64,000 nucleotides of DNA from Pseudomonadota bacterium (GTDB taxonomy: Bacteria; Chloroflexota; UBA6077; JAJPGT01), in the NCBI GenBank assembly GCA_021325655.1, contig JAJPGT010000106.1, positions 1 to 64,000 on the forward strand, in the 5' to 3' direction. Every line of letters begins with the position of its first letter. The stretch's first letter is position 1. Positions 40,668-48,205 of the stretch are shown in pieces. The position numbers and the translations under genes were made by a program. Under the pieces are notes generated by a model that made no database searches, was not told the origin of the DNA, and saw only the letters and a program-made list of their open reading frames with translations.

Positions 40668-42617
40668 ATGCACCTGGCACTCAAGGCCTACGCCACCGGA
40701 GTAACCACCGCCGGGCTGCTCCTGCTGCTCGCCAGCCTGGGAGCGGTTGCTGCCTGGCCGTTCTCCTGGTCGCTCCCGCTCCTGCTCACGCTCGCGCTGC
40801 TCTGCACGATCGGAGCGCACCTCACCTTTCAGGAGCACAGCGGCTGGTCGACCTCGGCCGATACCGTCCCACACCTCGCTGCCGCGTTCCTGCTTCCGCC
40901 GGGATTGGCCGCCTTCGTCGCGACGCTTGGGGAGCTCTCGTTTGGAATCAGCCATCGCCGCCCGATCGGCAAAGCCGCCTTCAACGCCTCCGCGGTCGCG
41001 CTGGCCACAGGCGCGGCCGGCCAGGTCGTCTCAGCGCTCGGCGGGCCCCAGCTCCTGACCGGCGGCGCCTGGGCCGGGCCCCTCGCTGCAGTGGCGGCGG
41101 CGACAACCTACTATGCCGTCTCCGCCTCGGCGACCGCTGGCGCCGTCGCGCTCGACCAGCGCCGCTCCTTCTGGCAGATCATGCGCGCCAAGACGGGGCT
41201 GAAGGCGATAGTCGAGGTGGGCCTGGGGCTGGCAGGTGCAACGCTGGCAGTGCTCTGGGCCACCGCGCCGGCCTGGGCGCCGGTGCTGCTCGGTCCTGGC
41301 CTGCTGGTCTTCCTCGCAAAACAGACGCTGGATCGGGCAAGCCGCCGCTCGCGCCACCTGGCGCTCACCAGCGCGGTCGGCCGCGCCGTCGCTGGGACGC
41401 TTTCACCCGGGCGGGCGTTTGAAGCGATCACCTCGCGCGAGGTGCGCGATACGCTCCGCCTGGCCGGACTGGCGCTCATCCCCCTCGGCGACCCGCCCGC
41501 GTTTGCTGAGCACCTGGCCTGCGACAGCGATCAGCCGCTGCTGCGCCTGGCGTTCGCCCAGTACAGCGCGGCCAGCCGCTGCTCAGAACAGCTCGGCGTT
41601 CACTCCGCACCGGCCTGGCTGCCAGCCGAGCTCCAGGCTGCGTACCCAGGCGCCGCCGCTGTTCCATTCGGCGTCGGCGGCGAGCGGCCGATCGGGGCGC
41701 TGCTCGCCTGGCGAAGCCCGCATGCCGCGGGCCGCGCTCGGTTCACTGTAGAGGAGCTGCTGGTGCTGGAGACGCTCGCCGATTACGCCGCGGTCGCGCT
41801 CGAAACCGCGCGGCTCGTCCGCGAGGCCGGGGAGGCCGAGGCCGCCCGCCGCGTGGAGGCGGTGCGCGAGCTGATCCGGCTCAAGGATGAGTTCCTGAAC
41901 CAGGTTTCCCACGAGCTGCGCACCCCGCTCGCGGTGATCCACGGCTACGCCGAGCTCATCGCCTCGGGGCTGGTCAGCCAGCCCGAACGAGTGCTGGCCG
42001 GCGTGCGCGAGATCTACGCAAACTCCTCGGTCATGGCCCGGCTGGTGGACGATCTGCTGGAAACGTTGAACCTGGAGCCGAGCACGCTGACGCTGCAGCC
42101 GGAGCTGCTGCCGCTGGCTCCCTGGCTGGCGGCGGTGGTGGAGGAGTTTGCCCGGGCCACACCCAGCCACCCGGTGGAGACCGATCTGCCACCGGCGCTG
42201 CCCGCCGTCTGCGCCGACCCGCCACGGCTGCGCAAGGCGCTGACCAACCTGCTCGTAAATGCCGTCTGCTACTCCCCGCCAGGGAGTGTGATCCGGGTCA
42301 GCGCGCACCCGGCCGCCTCGGGCGACGTGGTCGAGATCCGGGTGGCCGACTCCGGCCCTGGCATCGCCCCGGATGAGCAGGAGCGCATCTTCGAGAAGTT
42401 CTACCGCGGCAAGCACGGCGTCACCCTCTCGGTCCGCGGCGCCGGCTTGGGCCTCGCGGTCGCCCGCCGGCTGGTAGAAGCGCACCAGGGACAGATCGGG
42501 GTGACGAGCGCTCTCGGCCAGGGCTCCACGTTCTGGATCCGTCTCCCCATCGCGGCCTCCACCTCCGAGCCGGGGCCCGCTGCGCCGAAGCTGCTCGCCG
42601 CCCGATCGAGCGCCTGA
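40668..42617 (+). CDS. Membrane sensor histidine kinase with GAF-like domain
   Basis: This 649-residue protein starts at ATG 40668. Residues 1-230 hold about six hydrophobic helices, including LPLLLTLALLCTIGAHLTFQ. The middle (about 230-390) is GAF-like (AFEAITSREVRDTLRLAGLA, ALLAWRSPHAAGRARF, LLVLETLADYAAVALETARL). The HisKA domain carries phospho-acceptor His415 in FLNQVSHELRTPLAVIHGYA. The HATPase domain has NLLVNAVCYSPPGSVI (N box), VADSGPGIAPDEQERIF (G1) and RGAGLGLAVARRLV (G2). No response regulator is adjacent, so this is an orphan kinase. A strong hairpin ends the gene. Confidence 0.95.
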   Translation: MHLALKAYATGVTTAGLLLLLASLGAVAAWPFSWSLPLLLTLALLCTIGAHLTFQEHSGWSTSADTVPHLAAAFLLPPGLAAFVATLGELSFGISHRRPIGKAAFNASAVALATGAAGQVVSALGGPQLLTGGAWAGPLAAVAAATTYYAVSASATAGAVALDQRRSFWQIMRAKTGLKAIVEVGLGLAGATLAVLWATAPAWAPVLLGPGLLVFLAKQTLDRASRRSRHLALTSAVGRAVAGTLSPGRAFEAITSREVRDTLRLAGLALIPLGDPPAFAEHLACDSDQPLLRLAFAQYSAASRCSEQLGVHSAPAWLPAELQAAYPGAAAVPFGVGGERPIGALLAWRSPHAAGRARFTVEELLVLETLADYAAVALETARLVREAGEAEAARRVEAVRELIRLKDEFLNQVSHELRTPLAVIHGYAELIASGLVSQPERVLAGVREIYANSSVMARLVDDLLETLNLEPSTLTLQPELLPLAPWLAAVVEEFARATPSHPVETDLPPALPAVCADPPRLRKALTNLLVNAVCYSPPGSVIRVSAHPAASGDVVEIRVADSGPGIAPDEQERIFEKFYRGKHGVTLSVRGAGLGLAVARRLVEAHQGQIGVTSALGQGSTFWIRLPIAASTSEPGPAAPKLLAARSSA

Positions 42618-42745
42618 CCCTCTCTCCCACCAGCGGGCCCAGGCCGATTCCGTCGGCATCGCCCCCCCGCGCCGTGGGGATCTTCTCGTTGTCCCGAGAG
42701 CGGGAGTTCGGGCCGCCGCCAGGCAACGCTGGCTGGAGCCGGCCA

Positions 42746-42772
42746 GGCCGGGGGCGCGGCGCGCCCCCGGCC
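42746..42772 (+). terminator. Terminator-like hairpin after the histidine kinase
   Basis: A perfect 12-bp stem (GGCCGGGGGCGC with GCGCCCCCGGCC) and a three-base loop stands between the kinase and the tRNA promoter. The core is the same as in the 32031-32058 terminator, suggesting a preferred terminator form in this genome. Confidence 0.65.
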
Positions 42773-42856
42773 ACCGGCCGAGCACTGGCTCGGCCCTGGA
42801 TGCAGCTTGCCACACCCCGCCAACGACGAACCAACCCTGCCGCGGTCGCGCGCCAC

Positions 42857-42885
42857 TTGGCGCCTGGCGCCGATGTGGGTACAAT
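42857..42885 (+). promoter_or_regulatory. tRNA promoter
   Basis: TTGGCG (42857-42862), 17 bases, then TACAAT (42880-42885). Transcription would begin near 42892, a few bases before the mature 5' end of tRNA-Gly. The -10 box is good and the position is ideal. Confidence 0.65.
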
Positions 42886-42896
42886 ATTCGATGCAC

Positions 42897-42972
42897 GCGG
42901 GAGTAGCTCAGTTGGTAGAGCGCCACCCTTCCAAGGTGGATGTCGCGAGTTCGAGCCTCGTCTCCCGCTCCA
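42897..42972 (+). tRNA. tRNA-Gly (TCC)
   Basis: A 76-base cloverleaf with the 3' CCA encoded. The acceptor stem GCGGGAG pairs with CTCCCGC. The D arm is GCTC-AGTTGGTA-GAGC, the anticodon stem CCACC/GGTGG encloses CTTCCAA with anticodon TCC, and the T arm is GCGAG-TTCGAGC-CTCGT (one G-T pair). It decodes GGA and GGG glycine codons and shares the promoter at 42857-42885 with the next tRNA. Confidence 0.95.
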
Positions 42973-43005
42973 TCTCCTAGCGGTGGCCGGCCGCTGTTCG
43001 TACAC

Positions 43006-43077
43006 GGGCCCGTAGCTCAGCGGCAGAGCGGCCGGCTCATAACCGGTTGGTCCCTGGTTCGAATCCAGGCGGGCCCA
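43006..43077 (+). tRNA. tRNA with CAT anticodon (Met, possibly Ile2)
   Basis: The acceptor stem GGGCCCG pairs with CGGGCCC. The D arm is GCTC...GAGC, the anticodon loop CTCATAA sits on GCCGG/CCGGT, and the T arm is CCTGG-TTCGAAT-CCAGG. The CCA end is not encoded. The anticodon CAT fits elongator tRNA-Met. A lysidine-modified isoleucine tRNA cannot be excluded from the sequence alone; the perfect G-C first acceptor pair argues against initiator tRNA. It lies 33 bases after tRNA-Gly. Confidence 0.93.
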
Positions 43078-43143
43078 CTCGTTCCTCGTTGGCGTGCGTG
43101 CTCTGCCCAACCCACGCATCACCCCGGCGTTGCGGCGGAACAT

Positions 43144-43445
43144 GTGCGCGATCTGATCGTCCTGGCTATCCTGGGTGTCGTCGCCAGTAGCCTGCTGCTG
43201 GCCGTCTGGATCGTGCGCCACGGGGGAGCCACCGGCGGGGGCCCAGCGCCAGCTTCGAGGACTGGGATCAGGACCACGAGTGGCAGCCGCGCCTGGATTG
43301 CCGCCGCGGGGCGAGCCTGTCGGCGGCGCGGCCGGGAATCATCGGGCGCTGGCTGCTGTTGTGTCACACCAGGCCCGCTGGCAGGACGGCACGGGGCGTG
43401 CAGCCGCTGGACGCCGGCTGGCGAAAGGGGGAACGGTCCGGGTGA
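43144..43445 (+). pseudogene. Small membrane protein gene with an apparent frameshift
   Basis: From GTG 43144 one frame gives a good membrane helix (VRDLIVLAILGVVASSLLLA then VWIVRHGG). After a G-rich stretch near 43237-43241 a different frame continues SFEDWDQDHEWQPRLDCRRG and ends at TGA 43443-43445, which overlaps the glycosyltransferase start as GTGA. Such coupling supports the second frame being the true end. Joining the two needs one base, again equivalent to a one-base loss. The family is not recognised. It may be intact in the cell if the break is an assembly error. Confidence 0.4.
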
Positions 43446-44695
43446 GAGTGGCGATGCTGAGCGCGCACACCTGCCCGCTGGCCGCGCTTGGTGGCTGGGA
43501 GACGGGCGGGATGAACGTCTACGTGCGTGAGCTCAGCCGTGCCCTGGGGCGGCAAGGGATCGCGGTCGACGTGTTCACCCGGCGCCAGGACCCAGCGGTC
43601 CCGCGTGTGGTCGAGTTCGGCCCCGGCGCCCGCGTCATCCACCTGGATGCCGGCCCGCCGCGCCACCTCGACAAGTACGAAGCGCTGGAATACCTGCCAG
43701 AGCTGGCCTGCAACCTGCAGCGGTTCCGGGCCCTGGAGGGTCTGAGCTACGACGTGATCCACAGCCATTACTGGCTGTCCGGCCGGCTCGCGGCGATCTT
43801 CAAGGAGCGCTGGGGCGTGCCAGTTGTCGCCATGTTCCACACCCTCGCCCGAGCCAAGACGCGTGCCCCACTGGCCGAGGCGGAGCGGGAGGACGCGATC
43901 CGAGAGGAGATCGAGCAGCGTCTGATGCTCATCGCGAGCCGCATCATCGCCGCTACGCCCGCGGACCGCGACCATATGATCCAGGACTATGGCGCCCCGC
44001 GTGGCGCGATCACCGTGATCCCCTGCGGGGTGGACACGACCCTGTTCCGACCCCGACCGCGACCGGCGGCGCGCCGGCAGCTTGGCCTGGGCGAGGAGCG
44101 GGTCCTGCTATTCGTCGGCCGCATCCAGCAACTCAAGGGGATCGACCTACTCCTGCAGAGCGCGGCGGAGCTGGCGCGTGATAGCCATCCGCTCACCGTC
44201 CTGGTCGTCGGCGGCATCCCCCGCTTCCCCGATGGCCGCGTCTCCCCGGAGCAGGCGGAGATGGCCCGCCTGCTCGCCATCCGTGACGCGCTGGGGCTGG
44301 ACGACCGGGTGCGGTTCGTCGGCGCCGTCGACCAGCGCCTGCTGCCCACCTACTACTCCGCGGCCGACGTGACCGTCGTCCCCTCCTGGTACGAGTCGTT
44401 CGGGCTGGTGGCGCTGGAGTCCATGGCCTGCGGCACGCCGGTGGTCGCGGCGCGAGTGGGCGGTTTGGCCTCGCTCGTCCGCGACGGCGAGACCGGGCGG
44501 CTGGTCCCCTGGCGTGATCCCCGCCTGTACGCGGAGCGCATTCGTGAGCTGTGCGTCCCCGAGACGCGCAAGCGCCTGGGGCGGGCGGCGCGGGCGCTGG
44601 CGGAGCAGTATAGCTGGACCTCGGTGGCAGAGCAGGTACTGGAGGTGTACCAGGACGTCCTGGGCGCTGCCGCGCCGGCCACCGCCCGCGGCTGA
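43442..44695 (+). CDS. GT4-family glycosyltransferase, MshA-like
   Basis: This 417-residue protein starts at GTG 43442; a second GTG at 43448 is possible. The N-terminal domain has MLSAHTCPLAALGGWETGGM, NVYVRELSRALGRQGIAVDV and YDVIHSHYWLSGRLAAIF. The C-terminal nucleotide-sugar domain has LLFVGRIQQLKGIDLLLQSA and the E-x7-E motif ESFGLVALESMACGTPVV. The sequence resembles the mycothiol enzyme MshA and sucrose-phosphate-type transferases, with UDP-sugar donors. The next gene, 21 bases on, encodes a PIG-L deacetylase, as in MshA/MshB or BshA/BshB routes. The acceptor is not known. Confidence 0.9.
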   Translation: MRVAMLSAHTCPLAALGGWETGGMNVYVRELSRALGRQGIAVDVFTRRQDPAVPRVVEFGPGARVIHLDAGPPRHLDKYEALEYLPELACNLQRFRALEGLSYDVIHSHYWLSGRLAAIFKERWGVPVVAMFHTLARAKTRAPLAEAEREDAIREEIEQRLMLIASRIIAATPADRDHMIQDYGAPRGAITVIPCGVDTTLFRPRPRPAARRQLGLGEERVLLFVGRIQQLKGIDLLLQSAAELARDSHPLTVLVVGGIPRFPDGRVSPEQAEMARLLAIRDALGLDDRVRFVGAVDQRLLPTYYSAADVTVVPSWYESFGLVALESMACGTPVVAARVGGLASLVRDGETGRLVPWRDPRLYAERIRELCVPETRKRLGRAARALAEQYSWTSVAEQVLEVYQDVLGAAAPATARG

Positions 44696-44716
44696 GGCGG
44701 GCGATCCCGCCGAGGG

Positions 44717-45436
44717 ATGCAGGTGAACGAAGTCCCCGAGCTCCTGCCCGCGCCAGCGCTCCCTGCCCGGGCGCTCGTTATCGTCGCCCATCCCGACGAC
44801 GCCGAGTTCGGCTGTGGCGGCACCCTCGCCGGCTGGACAGCGCGTGGCTGCATGGTGACGCTCTTGCTCCTTACCAGCGGCGACAAGGGCTCGCACGATC
44901 CGGCGGTCAACCCCTTCGAGCTCGCGGCGCGGCGCGAAGCGGAGCAGCTCCAGGCGGCGCGGCTGCTCGGCGTCGCCGATGTGCGCTTCCTGCGCCTGCC
45001 CGACGGCGAGGTGGAGCCGACCCAGGCGCTGCGAGCTCGGTTGTGTCTCGCCATCCGCCAGGTTCACCCGAAGGTCATCATCACTCATGATCCCTGGCGG
45101 CTGTACCAGCTTCACCCCGACCATCGCGCCGCCGGGCTGGTCGCCAGCGACGCGGCGATCGCCGCCCGCGACCATCTCTTCTTCCCCGAGCAGCTCGCTG
45201 GCGGGCTCAGGCACCATCGGACCAGCGCGATCTGGTACTTCACCACCGACCATCCGAACACGTGGATCGACATTTCTGCTACTGTCGGGCAGAAGCTTGC
45301 CGCGCTGCGGGCGCACGCGAGCCAGGTCGCCCACCTGGCCGATCTGGAGGAGCGGGTGCGCCAGCGCGCCCGCCAGATGGGCGAGTCCGGCGGGCTGGAA
45401 TACGCCGAAGAGTTCCATCGCATCGAGCTGAGCTGA
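44717..45436 (+). CDS. PIG-L/LmbE-family deacetylase (MshB/BshB-like)
   Basis: This 239-residue zinc deacetylase has the zinc motif AHPDDAEFGCGG (His, Asp, Asp) near residue 26, LLTSGDKGSHDP, ARREAEQLQAARLLGV and the second zinc region YQLHPDHRAAG with HPDH. The family removes acetyl groups from N-acetylglucosaminyl compounds. Adjacent to an MshA-like glycosyltransferase, it could make a glucosaminyl intermediate for a low-molecular-weight thiol or a cell-surface glycoconjugate. No ligase (MshC or BshC) is near. Confidence 0.92.
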   Translation: MQVNEVPELLPAPALPARALVIVAHPDDAEFGCGGTLAGWTARGCMVTLLLLTSGDKGSHDPAVNPFELAARREAEQLQAARLLGVADVRFLRLPDGEVEPTQALRARLCLAIRQVHPKVIITHDPWRLYQLHPDHRAAGLVASDAAIAARDHLFFPEQLAGGLRHHRTSAIWYFTTDHPNTWIDISATVGQKLAALRAHASQVAHLADLEERVRQRARQMGESGGLEYAEEFHRIELS

Positions 45437-45505
45437 CCTGGTCACGCCGCCGCTCGGCGCCCGCGCGGCCAGGGGCCACAGGGGCCACGGGGAGGCGCTG
45501 ACACT

Positions 45506-46207
45506 ATGCGCACGATCGACGTCCTGCACGAGCTCCAGCGGGTGGATACCGCCCTCGCCGCCGACCGGCGCCGACTCGGGGAGATCGTCGCCGCCCTGCG
45601 TGACCACAGCGCCCTGGACGAGGCGAGCCAGCGGCTGGCACAGGCGCGGGCCGAGCTGGAGCGCTTGCAGACCGAGCAGCGCGACCAGGAGCTTGCCATC
45701 GAAACCCAGCGGGCCAAGCTGAAGGAGATCAATACCAAGCTGTACAGCGGCAAGGTGCCGAGCGCCAAAGAGCTGGACAATCTCTCGCGCGAAGCCGACA
45801 TGCTCCGGCGGCTCCTCAGCGCTCGGGAAGACACGCTACTGGAGCTGTACGACCGGATCGAGGCGGCGCAGGCGGCGGTCGAGGCGGCCGAGCGGGCGCA
45901 CCGCGAGGCGGAGGCGGCGCTGCGGGAGCGCCAGGCGGAGCTGCGCGCCGAGGGGCGCGAGCTGGAGGCGGCTGTCGCTGCGCTCGGCGCCCAGCGGACG
46001 GAGCTGCGCGCCAAGGCGCCGCCCCGAGCGCTGGCCGACTACGACCGGCTCGCCCAGGCGCGCGGAACCGCGGTCGCCGAACTGCGCCAGCGCACCTGCC
46101 AGGCCTGCCGGGTCTCGCTGCCGCTGGGCGACGAGACCCGCGCCCGCGTTGGGCAGGAGGTGGTCCACTGCCCCAACTGCGGCCGCATCCTCTGGGTCCC
46201 GCTGTAG
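45506..46207 (+). CDS. Coiled-coil protein with C-terminal C4 zinc ribbon (CT398-like)
   Basis: The protein has 233 residues. Residues 1-180 are a long antiparallel coiled coil (LAQARAELERLQTEQRDQEL, LSREADMLRRLLSAREDTLL). The end is a zinc ribbon with two CxxC pairs, TCQACRVSLP and HCPNCGRILW. This architecture is that of the widespread C4-type zinc-ribbon family (CT398/CdsZ type), thought to act in membrane-associated or RNA-linked processes and often found near rnhA or division genes. It lies just upstream of the mraZ promoter and is probably a separate transcript. Confidence 0.9.
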   Translation: MRTIDVLHELQRVDTALAADRRRLGEIVAALRDHSALDEASQRLAQARAELERLQTEQRDQELAIETQRAKLKEINTKLYSGKVPSAKELDNLSREADMLRRLLSAREDTLLELYDRIEAAQAAVEAAERAHREAEAALRERQAELRAEGRELEAAVAALGAQRTELRAKAPPRALADYDRLAQARGTAVAELRQRTCQACRVSLPLGDETRARVGQEVVHCPNCGRILWVPL

Positions 46208-46311
46208 CCCCGCGCGTTTCGCATCCCGGAACGTACCCCCAGTCATCGGATGACACCTGGATTGTGATGGGCGGTGCGCCCATTCCTCCGCCGCTCGGGC
46301 AGTCGGCGCGG

Positions 46312-46340
46312 TTGTCAGCCCGCCGAGGGCGCGCTACACT
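46312..46340 (+). promoter_or_regulatory. Promoter of the division and cell-wall cluster
   Basis: TTGTCA (46312-46317, five of six matches to the -35 consensus), 17 bases, TACACT (46335-46340, four of six). Transcription should start near 46347, immediately before the GTGG repeats bound by MraZ-type regulators. Confidence 0.7.
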
Positions 46341-46348
46341 CGTCTCCC

Positions 46349-46394
46349 GTGGCGCCCTGTGGATAAAAGTGGGGATAAGTGGAAGGCGGTGTGG
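46349..46394 (+). promoter_or_regulatory. MraZ-box direct repeats
   Basis: GTGG occurs at 46349, 46359, 46369 and 46379, exactly 10 bases apart, with a further GTGG at 46391, two bases out of phase. MraZ proteins are known to bind short G-rich direct repeats (TGGGN or GTGG type) separated by about five bases near the mra promoter. Here the repeats begin at the expected transcription start, fitting repression by the MraZ encoded just downstream. Confidence 0.8.
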
Positions 46395-46425
46395 ACAATT
46401 CGCCTGCTAGGTGGCCCCACCCGCG

Positions 46426-46863
46426 ATGTTCCTCGGCGAGTACACCCATTCGCTGGACGACAAGGGCCGGTTAGCGATCCCGGCCCGCTTCCGGGCCGAA
46501 CTGGCCGACGGGCTGTACCTGACCCGCGGCCTCGACCGCTGCCTGGTCATCTGGCCCCCGGCTGCCTGGAAGGCGATGGCTGATCGGCTCAACGCGCTGT
46601 CCCCCTGGCAGGCAGATGCCCGGCGCCTGCAGCGCCTGTTCTTCAGCGGCGCGGTGAGCGCCGTGCCGGACAAGCTGGGGCGGATCGTCATCCCGGAGTA
46701 CCTGCGCAACTACGCTGAGCTGCAGCAGGATCAGGACGTAGTGCTGGTGGGGGTGAGCGACCGAGTGGAGATCTGGAGCGGCCCGCGCTGGCTCGCCGAG
46801 CGGGGCGACGCCGAGAGCAATGGGGTGGAGCTGGCGGAGCAGCTCGCCCGCCAGGGGTTGTAG
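46426..46863 (+). CDS. mraZ: Transcriptional regulator MraZ
   Basis: The protein has 145 residues, first gene of the cluster. Two SpoVT-AbrB-like halves are visible: MFLGEYTHSLDDKGRLAIPA with the DxKGR signature, and AVSAVPDKLGRIVIPEYLRN with the second DxxGR. MraZ forms a ring of subunits and represses its own operon through the repeats at 46349-46394. The ATG 46426 start gives the usual MFLGEYTH N-terminus; an in-frame GTG at 46411 is less likely. It is followed three bases later by rsmH. Confidence 0.96.
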   Translation: MFLGEYTHSLDDKGRLAIPARFRAELADGLYLTRGLDRCLVIWPPAAWKAMADRLNALSPWQADARRLQRLFFSGAVSAVPDKLGRIVIPEYLRNYAELQQDQDVVLVGVSDRVEIWSGPRWLAERGDAESNGVELAEQLARQGL

Positions 46864-46866
46864 CCG

Positions 46867-47820
46867 ATGCCGGCCCAAGCGCGGCCGCGCTCCGACGCGA
46901 CCCAGGATGCGGCGCAGGCCGCCTCCACCGCGCCGGTCGAGCACATCCCGGTGCTGCTGCGTGAGGCGCTCGCCTGGCTCGCCCCGCGCCCGGGTGGGCG
47001 CTACGTCGACGGGACGCTGGGCGGCGGTGGCCACGCAGAAGCAGTGCTGGAGGCCTCGGCTCCCTCTGGCCGGCTGCTCGGGCTGGACGCTGACCCGGCC
47101 GCGGTCGCCCGGGTGCGGGAGCGGCTGGCACGGTTCGGGGAGCGGGTCGAGCTGGTGCAGTCCAACTTCCGCGAGGTGGCGGAGGTGGCGGCGCGGCACG
47201 GGTTCGTCCCAGCCGATGGCGTCCTGTTCGACCTCGGGCTGTCCAGCTTTCAGCTCGGCGAGTCCGCGCGCGGCTTCTCCTTCCAGGGAGACCAGCCGCT
47301 GGACATGCGGCTGGACCCGAGCCTGCCGGAGACGGCGGCGGACCTGCTGAACCGGCGCAGCGAATCCGAGCTGGCGGACATCTTCTACCGCTACGGCGAG
47401 GAGCGCCGCTCGCGGCGGCTGGCGCGGGCGGTGGTTGCCCGGCGGGCGCGGAGCCCCTTCCGCACCACAGCCGATCTGGTGGAGACGGTCATCCGGGCGC
47501 TCGGGCCGAAGCGCGGCCGAATCCACCCGGCGACGAAGGTCTTCCAGGCGTTGCGGATCGCAGTCAACGACGAGCTGGAGGCGCTGCGCGAGGGGCTGCG
47601 CGGGGCCGCCTCGATCCTGGCGCCGGGCGGCCGGCTGGTGGTGATCTCGTTCCATTCGCTGGAAGATCGGATCGTCAAGCAGTTCTTCCGCGGCGAGGCG
47701 GCAGCGAGCTCGGTTCCACTGCGGCCGCTGACCCCCAAGCCCGTAGTGCCCGGCCCCGAGGAAGTGGCTGCCAATCCCCGCGCCCGCAGCGCCAAGCTGC
47801 GGGCAGCAGAGCGAATCTAG
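46867..47820 (+). CDS. rsmH: 16S rRNA (cytosine-1402-N4)-methyltransferase RsmH (MraW)
   Basis: This 317-residue protein has the SAM-binding motif [18 protein letters not shown] (about 44-61), the [20 protein letters not shown] segment, PLDMRLDP, and the late [20 protein letters not shown] stretch, all diagnostic of RsmH. It methylates C1402 of 16S rRNA in the ribosomal P site. Its conserved place after mraZ is normal; no direct cell-division role is implied. Confidence 0.97.
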   Translation: MPAQARPRSDATQDAAQAASTAPVEHIPVLLREALAWLAPRPGGRYVDGTLGGGGHAEAVLEASAPSGRLLGLDADPAAVARVRERLARFGERVELVQSNFREVAEVAARHGFVPADGVLFDLGLSSFQLGESARGFSFQGDQPLDMRLDPSLPETAADLLNRRSESELADIFYRYGEERRSRRLARAVVARRARSPFRTTADLVETVIRALGPKRGRIHPATKVFQALRIAVNDELEALREGLRGAASILAPGGRLVVISFHSLEDRIVKQFFRGEAAASSVPLRPLTPKPVVPGPEEVAANPRARSAKLRAAERI

Positions 47821-47839
47821 ACACGATGGAGCGTGCCCC

Positions 47840-48205
47840 GTGGCGTCTGTAACCCAGCAAGCTGCGCGCCTCCCCGCTCGGCGGATTCCGTTCCTCCCAG
47901 CGCTCTCCCGCGCCGCGGCCGTCTGGATCTCCGCGCTGACGCTGGTGTTCGGGCTGATCTCGCTGTTCTACCTGCTCCTCACCAGCAGCATCGCGACCGC
48001 GGGCTACGACATCCAGCGGCTGCAGGCCGAGCAGCGGGACTGGGAGTTGAAGAACGAGCAGCTCCAGCTCGAACTGGCCAAGATGCAGTCGCTCGCCTGG
48101 GTGGAGGGGCGGGCCACCCAGCTCGGGATGCGGAAGCCCGACCGCGTGGTCACCGTGCACGTGACGCTGCCGCCGGCGCGGAATGGAGGGGATGACGGCC
48201 GCTAA
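47840..48205 (+). CDS. ftsL: Cell division protein FtsL
   Basis: This 121-residue small bitopic protein starts at GTG 47840. A basic N-terminus is followed by one membrane helix (AVWISALTLVFGLISLFYLL) and an outer coiled coil (IQRLQAEQRDWELKNEQLQL) ending in a region with GMRKPDRVV. This is typical of FtsL in the rsmH-ftsI interval. It should complex with FtsQ and FtsB-like proteins to activate FtsW-FtsI. Its end overlaps the ftsI start. Assignment rests on topology and position more than sequence. Confidence 0.88.
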   Translation: MASVTQQAARLPARRIPFLPALSRAAAVWISALTLVFGLISLFYLLLTSSIATAGYDIQRLQAEQRDWELKNEQLQLELAKMQSLAWVEGRATQLGMRKPDRVVTVHVTLPPARNGGDDGR

